Source: Macropodus opercularis (lineage: Eukaryota > Chordata > Actinopteri > Anabantiformes > Osphronemidae). Taken from it: 64,000 nt of DNA. The position numbers and the translations under genes are program-made. The stretch spans positions 13,535,501 to 13,599,500 of the forward strand of contig JAUCMP010000028.1 in assembly GCA_030770545.1 (NCBI GenBank), in the 5' to 3' direction. The notes beneath the pieces were generated by a model, which was given only the letters and a program-made list of their open reading frames with translations, made no database searches and had not been told where the DNA came from. Positions 1 through 10,145 of this stretch are shown here, piece by piece; the stretch's first letter is position 1; every line of letters begins with the position of its first letter.

Positions 1-11
1 GCATGCAGGTC

Positions 12-199
12 ATCGCTTCTCGGCCTTTTGGCTAAGATCAAGTGTAGTATCTGTTCTTATCAGTTTAATATCAGATACGTCCCCTATCCGGGGACCATAT
101 ATTAAATTGCTTTTTGGAGCAGGGAGGTGGAACAGGGGCTTGCTCCGTCCACTCCACGCATCGACCTGGTATTGCAGCGCTTCTGGGAACGGTGCACCC
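12..199 (+). ncRNA. U2: U2 snRNA, copy 1
   Basis: Recognised by the invariant 5' end ATCGCTTCTCGGCC, the branch-point recognition sequence GTAGTA (about 45-50), a stem IIb hairpin with compensated pairs, the CTTTTTGG Sm site and the 3' stem-loop ending GGTGCACC. Length about 188 nt, as in other vertebrates. U2 pairs with the intron branch point in the spliceosome. This copy has a T-to-A change at about 73 that breaks a pair of stem IIa, so it may be a weaker variant. Its own proximal promoter lies left of the window. Confidence 0.95.
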
Positions 200-280
200 C
201 CACACTCTGTTCAACGCCAAGCCATTGTCATTGCGCTCACCTTCTGTCCAGCCTATGGGCTTTCCTGTGTAAAAAGGCAG

Positions 281-301
281 CAATGCATGATGGGACAAGT
301 T
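281..301 (+). promoter_or_regulatory. Putative distal sequence element of U1 (ZNF143/Staf-like)
   Basis: CAATGCATGATGGGACAAG, about 210 bp upstream of U1, resembles the inverted ZNF143/Staf (SPH) motif that activates vertebrate snRNA genes, and sits at the usual DSE distance. Present in every unit. No equally clear DSE was found for U2. Confidence 0.5.
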
Positions 302-441
302 TGCTCCCCTTTGAGAGAAAACAACAAGACAGAGAAAGAACAGCGACTAACGTTCGCCAGCCTTTACTGAAAAGTACCGCTCGTGTGGTCAACTGGTGCA
401 GACCGGTAGGCTCCGCAAAGCTGCCTTCTTCCCACTGTCAG

Positions 442-459
442 CACCGTCAGTGAGCGTGG
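442..459 (+). promoter_or_regulatory. Putative PSE of U1 (repeated in each unit)
   Basis: CACCGTCAGTGAGCG lies 60 to 43 bp upstream of the U1 start, where vertebrate snRNA genes carry the SNAPc-binding proximal sequence element. It resembles the vertebrate PSE (CACCGTGAC-type). A related CACCGCGACCAGCGAG sits at the same distance upstream of U2, which supports function. Repeats at 1,351-bp spacing. Confidence 0.7.
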
Positions 460-501
460 TTAGTCCCGGAGAGAGCTCCCTGAGTGCGAGCGGAGCAAGT
501 C

Positions 502-664
502 ATACTTACCTGGCAGGGGAGATACCATGATCAAGAAGGTGGTTCACCCAGGGCGAGGCTCAGCCATTGCACACCGGCTGTCTGACCCCTGCGAATTCCC
601 CAAATGCGGGAATCTCGACTGCATAATTTGTGGTAGTGGGGGACTGCGTTCGCGCTCTCCCCTC
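502..664 (+). ncRNA. U1: U1 snRNA, copy 1
   Basis: Begins ATACTTACCTGGCAG, the 5'-splice-site recognition sequence of U1. Stem-loop I carries the GATCANGAAG-type U1-70K binding loop (here GATCAAGAAG). Stem-loop II carries the ATTGCAC loop bound by U1A, and is one base shorter than in human U1. The Sm site AATTTGTGG and final hairpin follow. Length 163 nt. U1 defines 5' splice sites. It lies about 300 bp downstream of U2 on the same strand with its own PSE-like and DSE-like elements. Confidence 0.97.
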
Positions 665-1301
665 GTCAGACGTCAAAGACAAAAGCCTAGTCGTGAGCCA
701 CTCTGATTGCACAGAGCCTATCGGGTGCATGGCTCCGGGCAAGGGGAGGGGCCTAGCAAGCGGCAATAGCTGGGCCTTCCGTGACGGCTGTGGCTGGGAA
801 GACGAGGGGCCTCTGCTTCGCTTTGAGGCCCGGGCCATCTTCGCTCCGGTTTCTCTTCATAACGCACAAGTCTTTCGCCTTTTACTAAAGATATCCGTGG
901 AGAGGAACTCAAACGGGTTGAGTCAATTTTTGCTGGGCTTTGCCCCTCGGCAGAGCCGCCACAGTTTTGTGAAAGTAACAGAGAAATACGCCGGCGTCGA
1001 GAGACGACCCCTCCCAAGTCCTTCTCGTGGCCTCGCGTTTTGTGCACGCAGAGCTGCCGAGTGTCCTGCCTGTGTCATTACGCGCACTTTATATGCGTGA
1101 GTGTGTTTGTGGTTCGATGCTTTGAAACGCATGCGTTGCCATGTGTGGGTGTAAGTTCATGTACGCGCGTCTGCACAGGCCCCGACGCTCAGCGGGCCTG
1201 CGGTGGATCGTCATCTGCAAGATCTGGGGGCGTGCAAGGAGAGCACGGCTGTGGGCGGTGCTAAGCAGACGGCGCTTTGTCGCTGCCAGTACAACACACT
1301 G

Positions 1302-1320
1302 CACCGCGACCAGCGAGAGG
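1302..1320 (+). promoter_or_regulatory. Putative PSE of U2 (repeated in each unit)
   Basis: CACCGCGACCAGCGAGAGG begins 61 bp upstream of U2 copy 2 and recurs at 2653, 4004 and 5355. It shares the CACCG core and spacing with the U1 element. No TATA box is seen, as expected for Pol II snRNA genes. Confidence 0.65.
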
Positions 1321-1362
1321 CGCCCAAAAGAGGCGGCCTCTGGCATCACGAGCATGCAGGTC

Positions 1363-1550
1363 ATCGCTTCTCGGCCTTTTGGCTAAGATCAAGTGTAGTA
1401 TCTGTTCTTATCAGTTTAATATCTGATACGTCCCCTATCCGGGGACCATATATTAAATTGCTTTTTGGAGCAGGGAGGTGGAACAGGGGCTTGCTCCGTC
1501 CACTCCACGCATCGACCTGGTATTGCAGCGCTTCTGGGAACGGTGCACCC
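1363..1550 (+). ncRNA. U2: U2 snRNA, copy 2
   Basis: Full-length U2 with canonical stem IIa (ATCAG pairing with CTGAT), branch-point recognition sequence and Sm site. A PSE-like element lies about 61 bp upstream (1302-1320). This and copy 3 match the array consensus in the RNA region. Confidence 0.97.
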
Positions 1551-1852
1551 CCACACTGTGTTCAACGCCAAGCCATTGTCATTGCGCTCACCTTCTGTCC
1601 AGCCTATGGGCTTTCCTGTGTAAAAAGGCAGCAATGCATGATGGGACAAGTTTGCTCCCCTTTGAGAGAAAACAACAAGACAGAGAAAGAACAGCGACTA
1701 ACGTTCGCCAGCCTTTACTGAAAAGTACCGCTCGTGTGGTCAACTGGTGCAGACCGGTAGGCTCCGCAAAGCTGCCTTCTTCCCACTGTCAGCACCGTCA
1801 GTGAGCGTGGTTAGTCCCGGAGAGAGCTCCCTGAGTGCGAGCGGAGCAAGTC

Positions 1853-2015
1853 ATACTTACCTGGCAGGGGAGATACCATGATCAAGAAGGTGGTTCACCC
1901 AGGGCGAGGCTCAGCCATTGCACACCGGCTGTCTGACCCCTGCGAATTCCCCAAATGCGGGAATCTCGACTGCATAATTTGTGGTAGTGGGGGACTGCGT
2001 TCGCGCTCTCCCCTC
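1853..2015 (+). ncRNA. U1: U1 snRNA, copy 2
   Basis: Full-length, reading the same as copy 1 with all protein-binding loops and the Sm site. PSE-like element at about 1793-1810. Confidence 0.97.
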
Positions 2016-2713
2016 GTCAGACGTCAAAGACAAAAGCCTAGTCGTGAGCCACTCTGATTGCACAGAGCCTATCGGGTGCATGGCTCCGGGCAAGGGGAGG
2101 GGCCTAGCAAGCGGCAATAGCTGGGCCTTCCGTGACGGCTGTGGCTGGGAAGACGAGGGGCCTCTGCTTCGCTTTGAGGCCCGGGCCATCTTCGCTCCGG
2201 TTTCTCTTCATAACGCACAAGTCTTTCGCCTTTTACTAAAGATTTCCGTGGAGAGGAACTCAAACGGGTTGAGTCCATTTTTGCTGGGCTTTGCCCCTCG
2301 GCAGAGCCGCCACAGTTTTGTGAAAGTAACAGAGAAATACGCCGGCGTCGAGAGACGACCCCTCCCAAGTCCTTCTCGTGGCCTCGCGTTTTGTGCACGC
2401 AGAGCTGCCGAGTGTCCTGCCTGTGTCATTACGCGCACTTTATATGCGTGAGTGTGTTTGTGGTTGGATGCTTTGAAACGCATGCGTTGCCATGTGTGGG
2501 TGTAAGTTCATGTACGCGCGTCTGCGCAGGCCCCGACGCTCAGCGGGCCTGCGGTGGATCGTCATCTGCAAGATCTGGGGGCGTGCAAGGAGAGCACGGC
2601 TGTGGGCGGTGCTAAGCAGACGGCGCTTTGTCGCTGCCAGTACAACACACTGCACCGCGACCAGCGAGAGGCGCCCAAAAGAGGCGGCCTCTGGCATCAC
2701 GAGCATGCAGGTC

Positions 2714-2901
2714 ATCGCTTCTCGGCCTTTTGGCTAAGATCAAGTGTAGTATCTGTTCTTATCAGTTTAATATCTGATACGTCCCCTATCCGGGGACCAT
2801 ATATTAAATTGCTTTTTGGAGCAGGGAGGTGGAACAGGGGCTTGCTCCGTCCACTCCACGCATCGACCTGGTATTGCAGCGCTTCTGGGAACGGTGCACC
2901 C
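2714..2901 (+). ncRNA. U2: U2 snRNA, copy 3
   Basis: Full-length U2 with consensus stem IIa, branch-point recognition sequence and Sm site. The PSE-like element is at about 2653-2671. Confidence 0.97.
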
Positions 2902-3203
2902 CCACACTGTGTTCAACGCCAAGCCATTGTCATTGCGCTCACCTTCTGTCCAGCCTATGGGCTTTCCTGTGTAAAAAGGCAGCAATGCATGATGGGACAA
3001 GATTGCTCCCCTTTGAGAGAAAACAACAAGACAGAGAAAGAACAGCGACTAACGTTCGCCAGCCTTTACTGAAAAGTACCGCTCGTGTGGTCAACTGGTG
3101 CAGACCGGTAGGCTCCGCAAAGCTGCCTTCTTCCCACTGTCAGCACCGTCAGTGAGCGTGGTTAGTCCCGGAGAGAGCTCCCTGAGTGCGAGCGGAGCAA
3201 GTC

Positions 3204-3366
3204 ATACTTACCTGGCAGGGGAGATACCATGATCAAGAAGGTGGTTCACCCAGGGCGAGGCTCAGCCATTGCACACCGGCTGTCTGACCCCTGCGAATTC
3301 CCCAAATGCGGGAATCTCGACTGCATAATTTGTGGTAGTGGGGGACTGCGTTCGCGCTCTCCCCTC
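3204..3366 (+). ncRNA. U1: U1 snRNA, copy 3
   Basis: Full-length U1 like copy 1. The upstream ZNF143-like element of this unit has a T-to-A change near 3002. Confidence 0.97.
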
Positions 3367-4064
3367 GTCAGACGTCAAAGACAAAAGCCTAGTCGTGAGC
3401 CACTCTGATTGCACAGAGCCTATCGGGTGCATGGCTCCGGGCAAGGGGAGGGGCCTAGCAAGCGGCAATAGCTGGGCCTTCCGTGACGGCTGTGGCTGGG
3501 AAGACGAGGGGCCTCTGCTTCGCTTTGAGGCCCGGGCCATCTTCGCTCCGGTTTCTCTTCATAACGCACAAGTCTTTCGCCTTTTACTAAAGATTTCCGT
3601 GGAGAGGAACTCAAACGGGTTGAGTCAATTTTTGCTGGGCTTTGCCCCTCGGCAGAGCCGCCACAGTTTTGTGAAAGTAACAGAGAAATACGCCGGCGTC
3701 GAGAGACGACCCCTCCCAAGTCCTTCTCGTGGCCTCGCGTTTTGTGCACGCAGAGCTGCCGAGTGTCCTGCCTGTGTCATTACGCGCACTTTATATGCGT
3801 GAGTGTGTTTGTGGTTCGATGCTTTGAAACGCATGCGTTGCCATGTGTGGGTGTAAGTTCATGTACGCGCGTCTGCACAGGCCCCGACGCTCAGCGGGCC
3901 TGCGGTGGATCGTCATCTGCAAGATCTGGGGGCGTGCAAGGAGAGCACGGCTGTGGGCGGTGCTAAGCAGACGGCGCTTTGTCGCTGCCAGTACAACACA
4001 CTGCACCGCGACCAGCGAGAGGCGCCCAAAAGAGGCGGCCTCTGGCATCACGAGCATGCAGGTC

Positions 4065-4252
4065 ATCGCTTCTCGGCCTTTTGGCTAAGATCAAGTGTAG
4101 TATCTGTTCTTTTCAGTTTAATATCTGATACGTCCCCTATCCGGGGACCATATATTAAATTGCTTTTTGGAGCAGGGAGGTGGAACAGGGGCTTGCTCCG
4201 TCCACTCCACGCATCGACCTGGTATTGCAGCGCTTCTGGGAACGGTGCACCC
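4065..4252 (+). ncRNA. U2: U2 snRNA, copy 4
   Basis: Full-length U2 with an A-to-T change at about 4112 (TTTTCAG instead of TTATCAG). This removes the closing base pair of stem IIa. Otherwise it matches the other copies, with a PSE-like element at about 4004-4022. Confidence 0.95.
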
Positions 4253-4554
4253 CCACACTCTGTTCAACGCCAAGCCATTGTCATTGCGCTCACCTTCTGT
4301 CCAGCCTATGGGCTTTCCTGTGTAAAAAGGCAGCAATGCATGATGGGACAAGTTTGCTCCCCTTTGAGAGAAAACAACAAGACAGAGAAAGAACAGCGAC
4401 TAACGTTCGCCAGCCTTTACTGAAAAGTACCGCTCGTGTGGTCAACTGGTGCAGACCGGTAGGCTCCGCAAAGCTGCCTTCTTCCCACTGTCAGCACCGT
4501 CAGTGAGCGTGGTTAGTCCCGGAGAGAGCTCCCTGAGTGCGAGCGGAGCAAGTC

Positions 4555-4717
4555 ATACTTACCTGGCAGGGGAGATACCATGATCAAGAAGGTGGTTCAC
4601 CCAGGGCGAGGCTCAGCCATTGCACACCGGCTGTCTGACCCCTGCGAATTCCCCAAATGCGGGAATCTCGACTGCATAATTTGTGGTAGTGGGGGACTGC
4701 GTTCGCGCTCTCCCCTC
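4555..4717 (+). ncRNA. U1: U1 snRNA, copy 4
   Basis: Full-length U1 like copy 1, with the same promoter layout (PSE-like element about 60 bp upstream). Confidence 0.97.
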
Positions 4718-5415
4718 GTCAGACGTCAAAGACAAAAGCCTAGTCGTGAGCCACTCTGATTGCACAGAGCCTATCGGGTGCATGGCTCCGGGCAAGGGGA
4801 GGGGCCTAGCAAGCGGCAATAGCTGGGCCTTCCGTGACGGCTGTGGCTGGGAAGACGAGGGGCCTCTGCTTCGCTTTGAGGCCCGGGCCATCTTCGCTCC
4901 GGTTTCTCTTCATAACGCACAAGTCTTTCGCCTTTTACTAAAGATTTCCGTGGAGAGGAACTCAAACGGGTTGAGTCAATTTTTGCTGGGCTTTGCCCCT
5001 CGGCAGAGCCGCCACAGTTTTGTGAAAGTAACAGAGAAATACGCCGGCGTCGAGAGACGACCCCTCCCAAGTCCTTCTCGTGGCCTCGCGTTTTGTGCAC
5101 GCAGAGCTGCCGAGTGTCCTGCCTGTGTCATTACGCGCACTTTATATGCGTGAGTGTGTTTGTGGTTCGATGCTTTGAAACGCATGCGTTGCCATGTGTG
5201 GGTGTAAGTTCATGTACGCGCGTCTGCACAGGCCCCGACGCTCAGCGGGCCTGCGGTGGATCGTCATCTGCAAGATCTGGGGGCGTGCAAGGAGAGCACG
5301 GCTGTGGGCGGTGCTAAGCAGACGGCGCTTTGTCGCTGCCAGTACAACACACTGCACCGCGACCAGCGAGAGGCGCCCAAAAGAGGCGGCCTCTGGCATC
5401 ACGAGCATGCAGGTC

Positions 5416-5603
5416 ATCGCTTCTCGGCCTTTTGGCTAAGATCAAGTGTAGTATCTGTTCTTATCAGTTTAATATCTGATACGTCCCCTATCCGGGGACC
5501 ATATATTAAATTGCTTTTTGGAGCAGGGAGGTGGAACAGGGGCTTGCTCCGTCCACTCCACGCATCGACCTGGTATTGCAGCGCTTCTGGGAACGGTGCA
5601 CCC
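5416..5603 (+). ncRNA. U2: U2 snRNA, copy 5
   Basis: Full-length consensus U2 in the last, 3'-truncated unit of the array. The truncation at 6598 lies after the linked U1, so both genes of this unit are complete. The PSE-like element is at about 5355-5373. Confidence 0.97.
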
Positions 5604-5905
5604 CCACACTCTGTTCAACGCCAAGCCATTGTCATTGCGCTCACCTTCTGTCCAGCCTATGGGCTTTCCTGTGTAAAAAGGCAGCAATGCATGATGGGAC
5701 AAGTTTGCTCCCCTTTGAGAGAAAACAACAAGACAGAGAAAGAACAGCGACTAACGTTCGCCAGCCTTTACTGAAAAGTACCGCTCGTGTGGTCAACTGG
5801 TGCAGACCGGTAGGCTCCGCAAAGCTGCCTTCTTCCCACTGTCAGCACCGTCAGTGAGCGTGGTTAGTCCCGGAGAGAGCTCCCTGAGTGCGAGCGGAGC
5901 AAGTC

Positions 5906-6068
5906 ATACTTACCTGGCAGGGGAGATACCATGATCAAGAAGGTGGTTCACCCAGGGCGAGGCTCAGCCATTGCACACCGGCTGTCTGACCCCTGCGAAT
6001 TCCCCAAATGCGGGAATCTCGACTGCATAATTTGTGGTAGTGGGGGACTGCGTTCGCGCTCTCCCCTC
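5906..6068 (+). ncRNA. U1: U1 snRNA, copy 5
   Basis: Full-length U1 in the terminal unit. About 530 bp of array spacer follow before the break at 6598. Confidence 0.97.
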
Positions 6069-6622
6069 GTCAGACGTCAAAGACAAAAGCCTAGTCGTGA
6101 GCCACTCTGATTGCACAGAGCCTATCGGGTGCATGGCTCCGGGCAAGGGGAGGGGCCTAGCAAGCGGCAATAGCTGGGCCTTCCGTGACGGCTGTGGCTG
6201 GGAAGACGAGGGGCCTCTGCTTCGCTTTGAGGCCCGGGCCATCTTCGCTCCGGTTTCTCTTCATAACGCACAAGTCTTTCGCCTTTTACTAAAGATATCC
6301 GTGGAGAGGAACTCAAACGGGTTGAGTCAATTTTTGCTGGGCTTTGCCCCTCGGCAGAGCCGCCACAGTTTTGTGAAAGTAACAGAGAAATACGCCGGCG
6401 TCGAGAGACGACCCCTCCCAAGTCCTTCTCGTGGCCTCGCGTTTTGTGCACGCAGAGCTGCCGAGTGTCCTGCCTGTGTCATTACGCGCACTTTATATGC
6501 GTGAGTGTGTTTGTGGTTCGATGCTTTGAAACGCATGCGTTGCCATGTGTGGGTGTAAGTTCATGTACGCGCGTCTGCACAGGCCCCGACGCTCAGCGCT
6601 CAGGCGCTTCACAGACAATAAC

Positions 6623-6624
<2 letters not shown>

Positions 6625-6669
<45 letters not shown>

Positions 6670-6900
6670 TATGTATGTATGTATGTATGTATGTATGTAT
6701 GTATGTATGTATGTATGTATGTATGTATGTATGTATGTATGTATGTATGTATGTATGTATGTATGTATGTATGTATGTACGTATGTACGTATGTACGTAT
6801 GTACGTATGTACGTATGTACGTATGTACGTAAGTACGTAAGTACGTAAGTACGTAAGTAAGTACGTAAGTAAGTACGTAAGTAAGTACGTAAGTAAGTAA
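6625..6900. repeat. Compound tetranucleotide microsatellite
   Basis: Starts as CAAT repeats, then a long TATG tract (about 6669-6780), then TATG/TACG alternation and finally TACG/TAAG with AAGT steps. The long ORFs here (Met-Tyr-Val-Cys or His-Thr-Tyr-Ile repeats) are translations of the microsatellite. Confidence 0.98.
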
Positions 6901-8115
6901 AACGTACTGCTGGGACGGATGCCACACAGAGGAAGAGGACTTGTAGCAGCAGGCTCCTTTCCCAATCCGGGACAGGTCAACACACGAGCTGTTGCTGGTG
7001 TGTGTGCAAGGAAGCTGTAGGTTTTACTCCGGTTAAAGCAGTAGGAAATGGACTTGATTAGCTCAGAACTGTTACAATGCCCCACCCCCTGCTTTGGCGC
7101 TTTGGGGTTTTGATTTCCCTTGTTAACTGTGTCTATTTATAGACCTCTAGCTCGATTTGTTGCACGATTAACTTAAGTGTATAGACAAAGTTGTCTCGGC
7201 TAATTGCTAGACCTGCTCTGCATGGCTTGCGGCCAGTCGTGAATAGCGGGAACAGACTTTCAGCCAATCAAATTGCAGCATTTCTCTCTCTCTCTCCAGG
7301 GTGCTGAAGTGCTTCCTGAATCCCGGTTCGATTCCCAGTCAAGGCAAAGTTTGTGCAACATGATTAAAGATAATTGATGAGTTCTATTGTTTTAATGGTT
7401 TTCTTGGTGTAAATTTACACAAAATGTAATTGTTTACCTTTTTTATGATTAGTAGTAGTACTATTAGCATGTCAAATACACCATTCATTTATAAATAGAT
7501 TTAGACACAATATTCATGTAAAGTATTTAATGAACATAATCAAACTTATGCACACGTACATAAAAGCAATACAATATCAATACAATATTACAAAATTAAA
7601 CATAAATGAGTATACTACACGTCTCATTCTTTTTTCTTCCCATGTTAAAGAAAGTGGATGCCTGAAACTCTTTCCAGGTCATCTTCCTATTTATGCCTTT
7701 TACTTTATAAAATGATAAGACAAGGCAGTGAAGGAATGTAAATAGTTAAAAGCTTAGATAGCAGGATGCAGGCAGAGAACAGAACAAGCTGAATTAAAGT
7801 ACAGTTTAAATCACATCAAGTTTAGAGAGTAGTAGAGTAGAACAGCCAGTCACAGTCCATTAACAGTATGTGGAGAGCAGGATGTTAGGAAAAGAGCAGA
7901 CGAGTTGCATGTAAGTGAAACATGCCCGAATAAGGGCGACTGGGTGAATGTGTGTAGAAGGAATGTGCTTAAATAAGGCACCAAGGAGACATAGAGCATC
8001 CATGGAGACGAACACCAGACCCCGTCATCAGGATCCTGTTTCACAACTGAAAGATGCTCTGTTTAGTATAAAAGTGTGGGTCGAGGGACAGACAGCGTCA
8101 GACTTCACGCCCTGA
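6901..8115. other. Non-coding stretch
   Basis: AT-rich DNA without a supportable gene. It contains a tRNA B-box-like GGTTCGATTCC at about 7325 without a cloverleaf (perhaps SINE debris) and one copy of a dispersed repeat (7738-7885). Confidence 0.5.
7738..7885 (+). repeat. Dispersed repeat, copy A
   Basis: About 150 bp clearly similar to 16172-16315: shared blocks include TAAATAGTTAAAAGCTT, ATAGCAGGATGCAGGCAGA and CAGTCCATTAACAGTATGTG. Family not recognised. Confidence 0.85.
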
Positions 8116-9868
8116 CTATATGCTGTATGGAATAGAGACAGACTGAGGGCCCCGTTTCAGTTCCATGTTACAAAAGCGACACTTGCGTCCTGTGGACCGA
8201 GGCTCAGTTCTTTTTCTCTTTTGTTGGAATCTGAGGGGGAAAACAGCTGGGGGCAGTTGGTGATGGCTGGCCTAGAACAATTACAACAATGACAAGAAGA
8301 GTGTGAGACTTGAGTTTACCTATTTAACATGTGTACAACCAAATCAACTATTTCAACACTTACTTTGTGCTCTCCTTGCAGATGGCGGCTTCAGCAGAGG
8401 TTGACCAGTCACTGCAGACCTCTCTGGAGAAGAATGCGTCTCTACAAACCTGCAAAGTTTTATTAATTACAACAAAACTGAGAAACATGGATGACATTTG
8501 GCCCTTGGGCTGTAGTTGTTGCTGTTAAGGGCTGTTAAGACCAAAAGCTGCCCAGCAGAACAATGCTGGCCGATTTATATTTTTATTTATTTATATTTAC
8601 GCTTCTAGCCAAATGTTTTGTTCATGTGACCAGAATGTACAATGTTGTCCATTAAAGAAATATGTTTTGAAACGCAACTGCTCACCTGGTACTTCTGGCA
8701 CAAGAAACGTCAACTGTTTCGGAAGTGGCACAGGAGTCTTTTCAGGTGGACTGACAGGATGACAAGAATGAAAAAATATAATTAATCAATGGTTTATCTG
8801 TAAGACATGAATAGGACATAAGACATTTATATAGATGAGCTAAAAAGTAAGCTAAATACATTAATAACATTTACATTTTAATGGAATTTAATATTAAATG
8901 AACAGTGACAATTGTTACAATTAAATGTGAGCAGGGAAAGTAACGTGGGACACAGCAACACATGTCATCACGTGTTAGTATTCAAAGCAGTTCACACTTC
9001 ATTTCAACCAAATAAGGAGATTAATACTTACCCCAATGAAGCGATGAACCGATTCATAGTCACTAGGACAACAAACAGAACCAGAAGATAGAACTCATGC
9101 TTCGGTGTGAGAGCAGCACATTATGCCAGAGCTGACGATTGGTGCAACATATTTTATCTTTCTTCTCTTGAAGCCTTTGATTGTCTGGAGGTTACGGGTG
9201 CAGCAGCAACACCAAGTTGAAACAAGTAACAGGTAGAGTGTTTGTTTGCAAAAAAAGATTTCACTTGAGCTGAACTGTAATTTTCAATAAATGTTGACTT
9301 ACTGTTGTGTGAAGATTGTTTTGAGGGAGAAGTACTGAGCGTAGCCCGGCTAACGGGCAGATTTCATTCTTCTGGATCTGTAACCAAAAGCACAACGATG
9401 CACCGAAGCTTCGAACCAGGGCCCGTTATGAGCTCAGGGATTCCTCCTGGCGTCAGAAGACGTTTCACTGCAACGGCGACAAAGTACAGACAATTATCAA
9501 ACTATGGTCCAGGTTTATGAAACTCGCTATTTCCTCAAAAGTAAAAAAACAAAAACACTTTAAATTTCCGAACAATACCTTTTTATTACTTGCAGCTGTT
9601 CCTTCGGTAAAAACAGCATCAAGGATAGCAACCACATGTTTTTCTGTTGTGATGCAGTTCAGATGTTTGGCTGAAAATTAAAATCCCGACTTTTTGACTC
9701 TAAGTCCTGACACAGGGAGACAACGCAAGCATCCCCCTAAAGAAACGACATCTAGACGTAACCACCAAGTGTCTGAGTTGAAGCCCCCTGGTTCCCTCTG
9801 AAGCTCTTTTTCTTAAACACAGCCTTGTTTTGCACTGATCGCTCGCTACCACTGCCACCGGAAGTCAT
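8116..9868 (-). CDS. Tentative multi-exon gene, product unrecognised
   Basis: Several exon-like blocks on the minus strand have good splice signals. The best pair is 8364-8449 and 8116-8230, joined in phase: 86 bases open from acceptor to donor, then an exon ending in TAG. Together they encode a Lys/Arg-rich, Cys-containing C-terminus with KCRFCNMELKRG, possibly part of a zinc-binding motif. Other candidates are 8686-8750 (open in one frame, whose phase does not join 8364-8449), about 9031-9061, and 9302-9376. A separate 38-codon ATG ORF at 9752-9868 (MTSGGSGSERS start, Lys-rich) sits just downstream of ETS, E-box and CCAAT motifs and could be exon 1. The phase conflicts mean the model is incomplete, or the locus is a pseudogene. 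Family unknown. Confidence 0.3.
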
Positions 9869-9908
9869 GTTCTGCTTTACACTCGTCACGTGATCGCGTT
9901 CGTCCAAT
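9857..9908 (-). promoter_or_regulatory. Possible promoter cluster (ETS, E-box, CCAAT)
   Basis: ACCGGAAGT (ETS core) at 9857-9865, CACGTG at 9887-9892 and CCAAT at 9904-9908 cluster around the ATG of the minus-strand ORF at 9752-9868. The combination is typical of TATA-less housekeeping promoters. The U6 gene starts some 110 bp further right. Confidence 0.35.
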
Positions 9909-10017
9909 GGCTTGAGCGACGATCGAACTTTCGCTCTCTTTGTTTTTGCACTTCAAAATAAAAGCACAGACAGGAAGTCCACCCTAAAATGATGAAAAAT
10001 TATAAAAAATATTATTT

Positions 10018-10066
10018 AAAATGAGGAACGCTTCACGAATTTGCGTGTCATCCTTGCGCAGGGGCC

Positions 10067-10109
<43 letters not shown>

Positions 10110-10122
10110 ACCGAAGTAACAC
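10018..10122 (-). ncRNA. U6: U6 snRNA
   Basis: The reverse strand reads the U6 core without change: ATATACTAAAATTGGAACG, the ACAGAGA box, the AGC catalytic triad region and the 3' part through GCGTTC, ending in TCATTTT (a Pol III stop of four T). The 5' hairpin is GTGTTACTTCGGTAGCAC. It differs from human but still pairs, with one G-U wobble, and is one base shorter. U6 pairs with U4 and then U2 and forms the spliceosome active site. Promoter elements lie at the correct distance, so it may be functional. Confidence 0.93.
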
Positions 10123-10145
10123 AACAACCCTCAGACTTTGACCCG

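Larger units (their letters stand above)
1..6598 (+). repeat. Tandem array of a 1,351-bp U2-U1 snRNA gene unit
   Basis: The unit recurs at exactly 1,351-bp spacing: U2 starts at 12, 1363, 2714, 4065 and 5416. Four full units and a fifth that breaks at about 6598 are visible. The window opens only 11 bases before the first U2, so the array probably continues to the left. Copies are nearly identical across genes and spacers, with only scattered single-base differences. That implies recent homogenisation by unequal crossing-over or gene conversion. All ORFs in the unit are incidental: they repeat on both strands, run through the RNA genes and resemble no protein. Confidence 0.97.

Noticed and set aside
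71..5857. Repeated ORFs of 70-170 codons on both strands in the 1,351-bp units
   Set aside because: They overlap the U1/U2 RNA genes and spacers, recur only because the DNA repeats, and resemble no protein.
1..6598. CRISPR-like or rDNA array
   Set aside because: The unit is 1.35 kb with U1 and U2 genes. There are no short spacers, and no 5S, 18S or 28S sequence.
6444..7085. ORFs rich in Tyr-Val-Cys-Met or Ile-His-Thr-Tyr
   Set aside because: They are six-frame readings of the tetranucleotide microsatellite.
7300..7345. tRNA-like B box GGTTCGATTCC
   Set aside because: No A box at the right distance and no acceptor stem or cloverleaf could be built. At most SINE debris.
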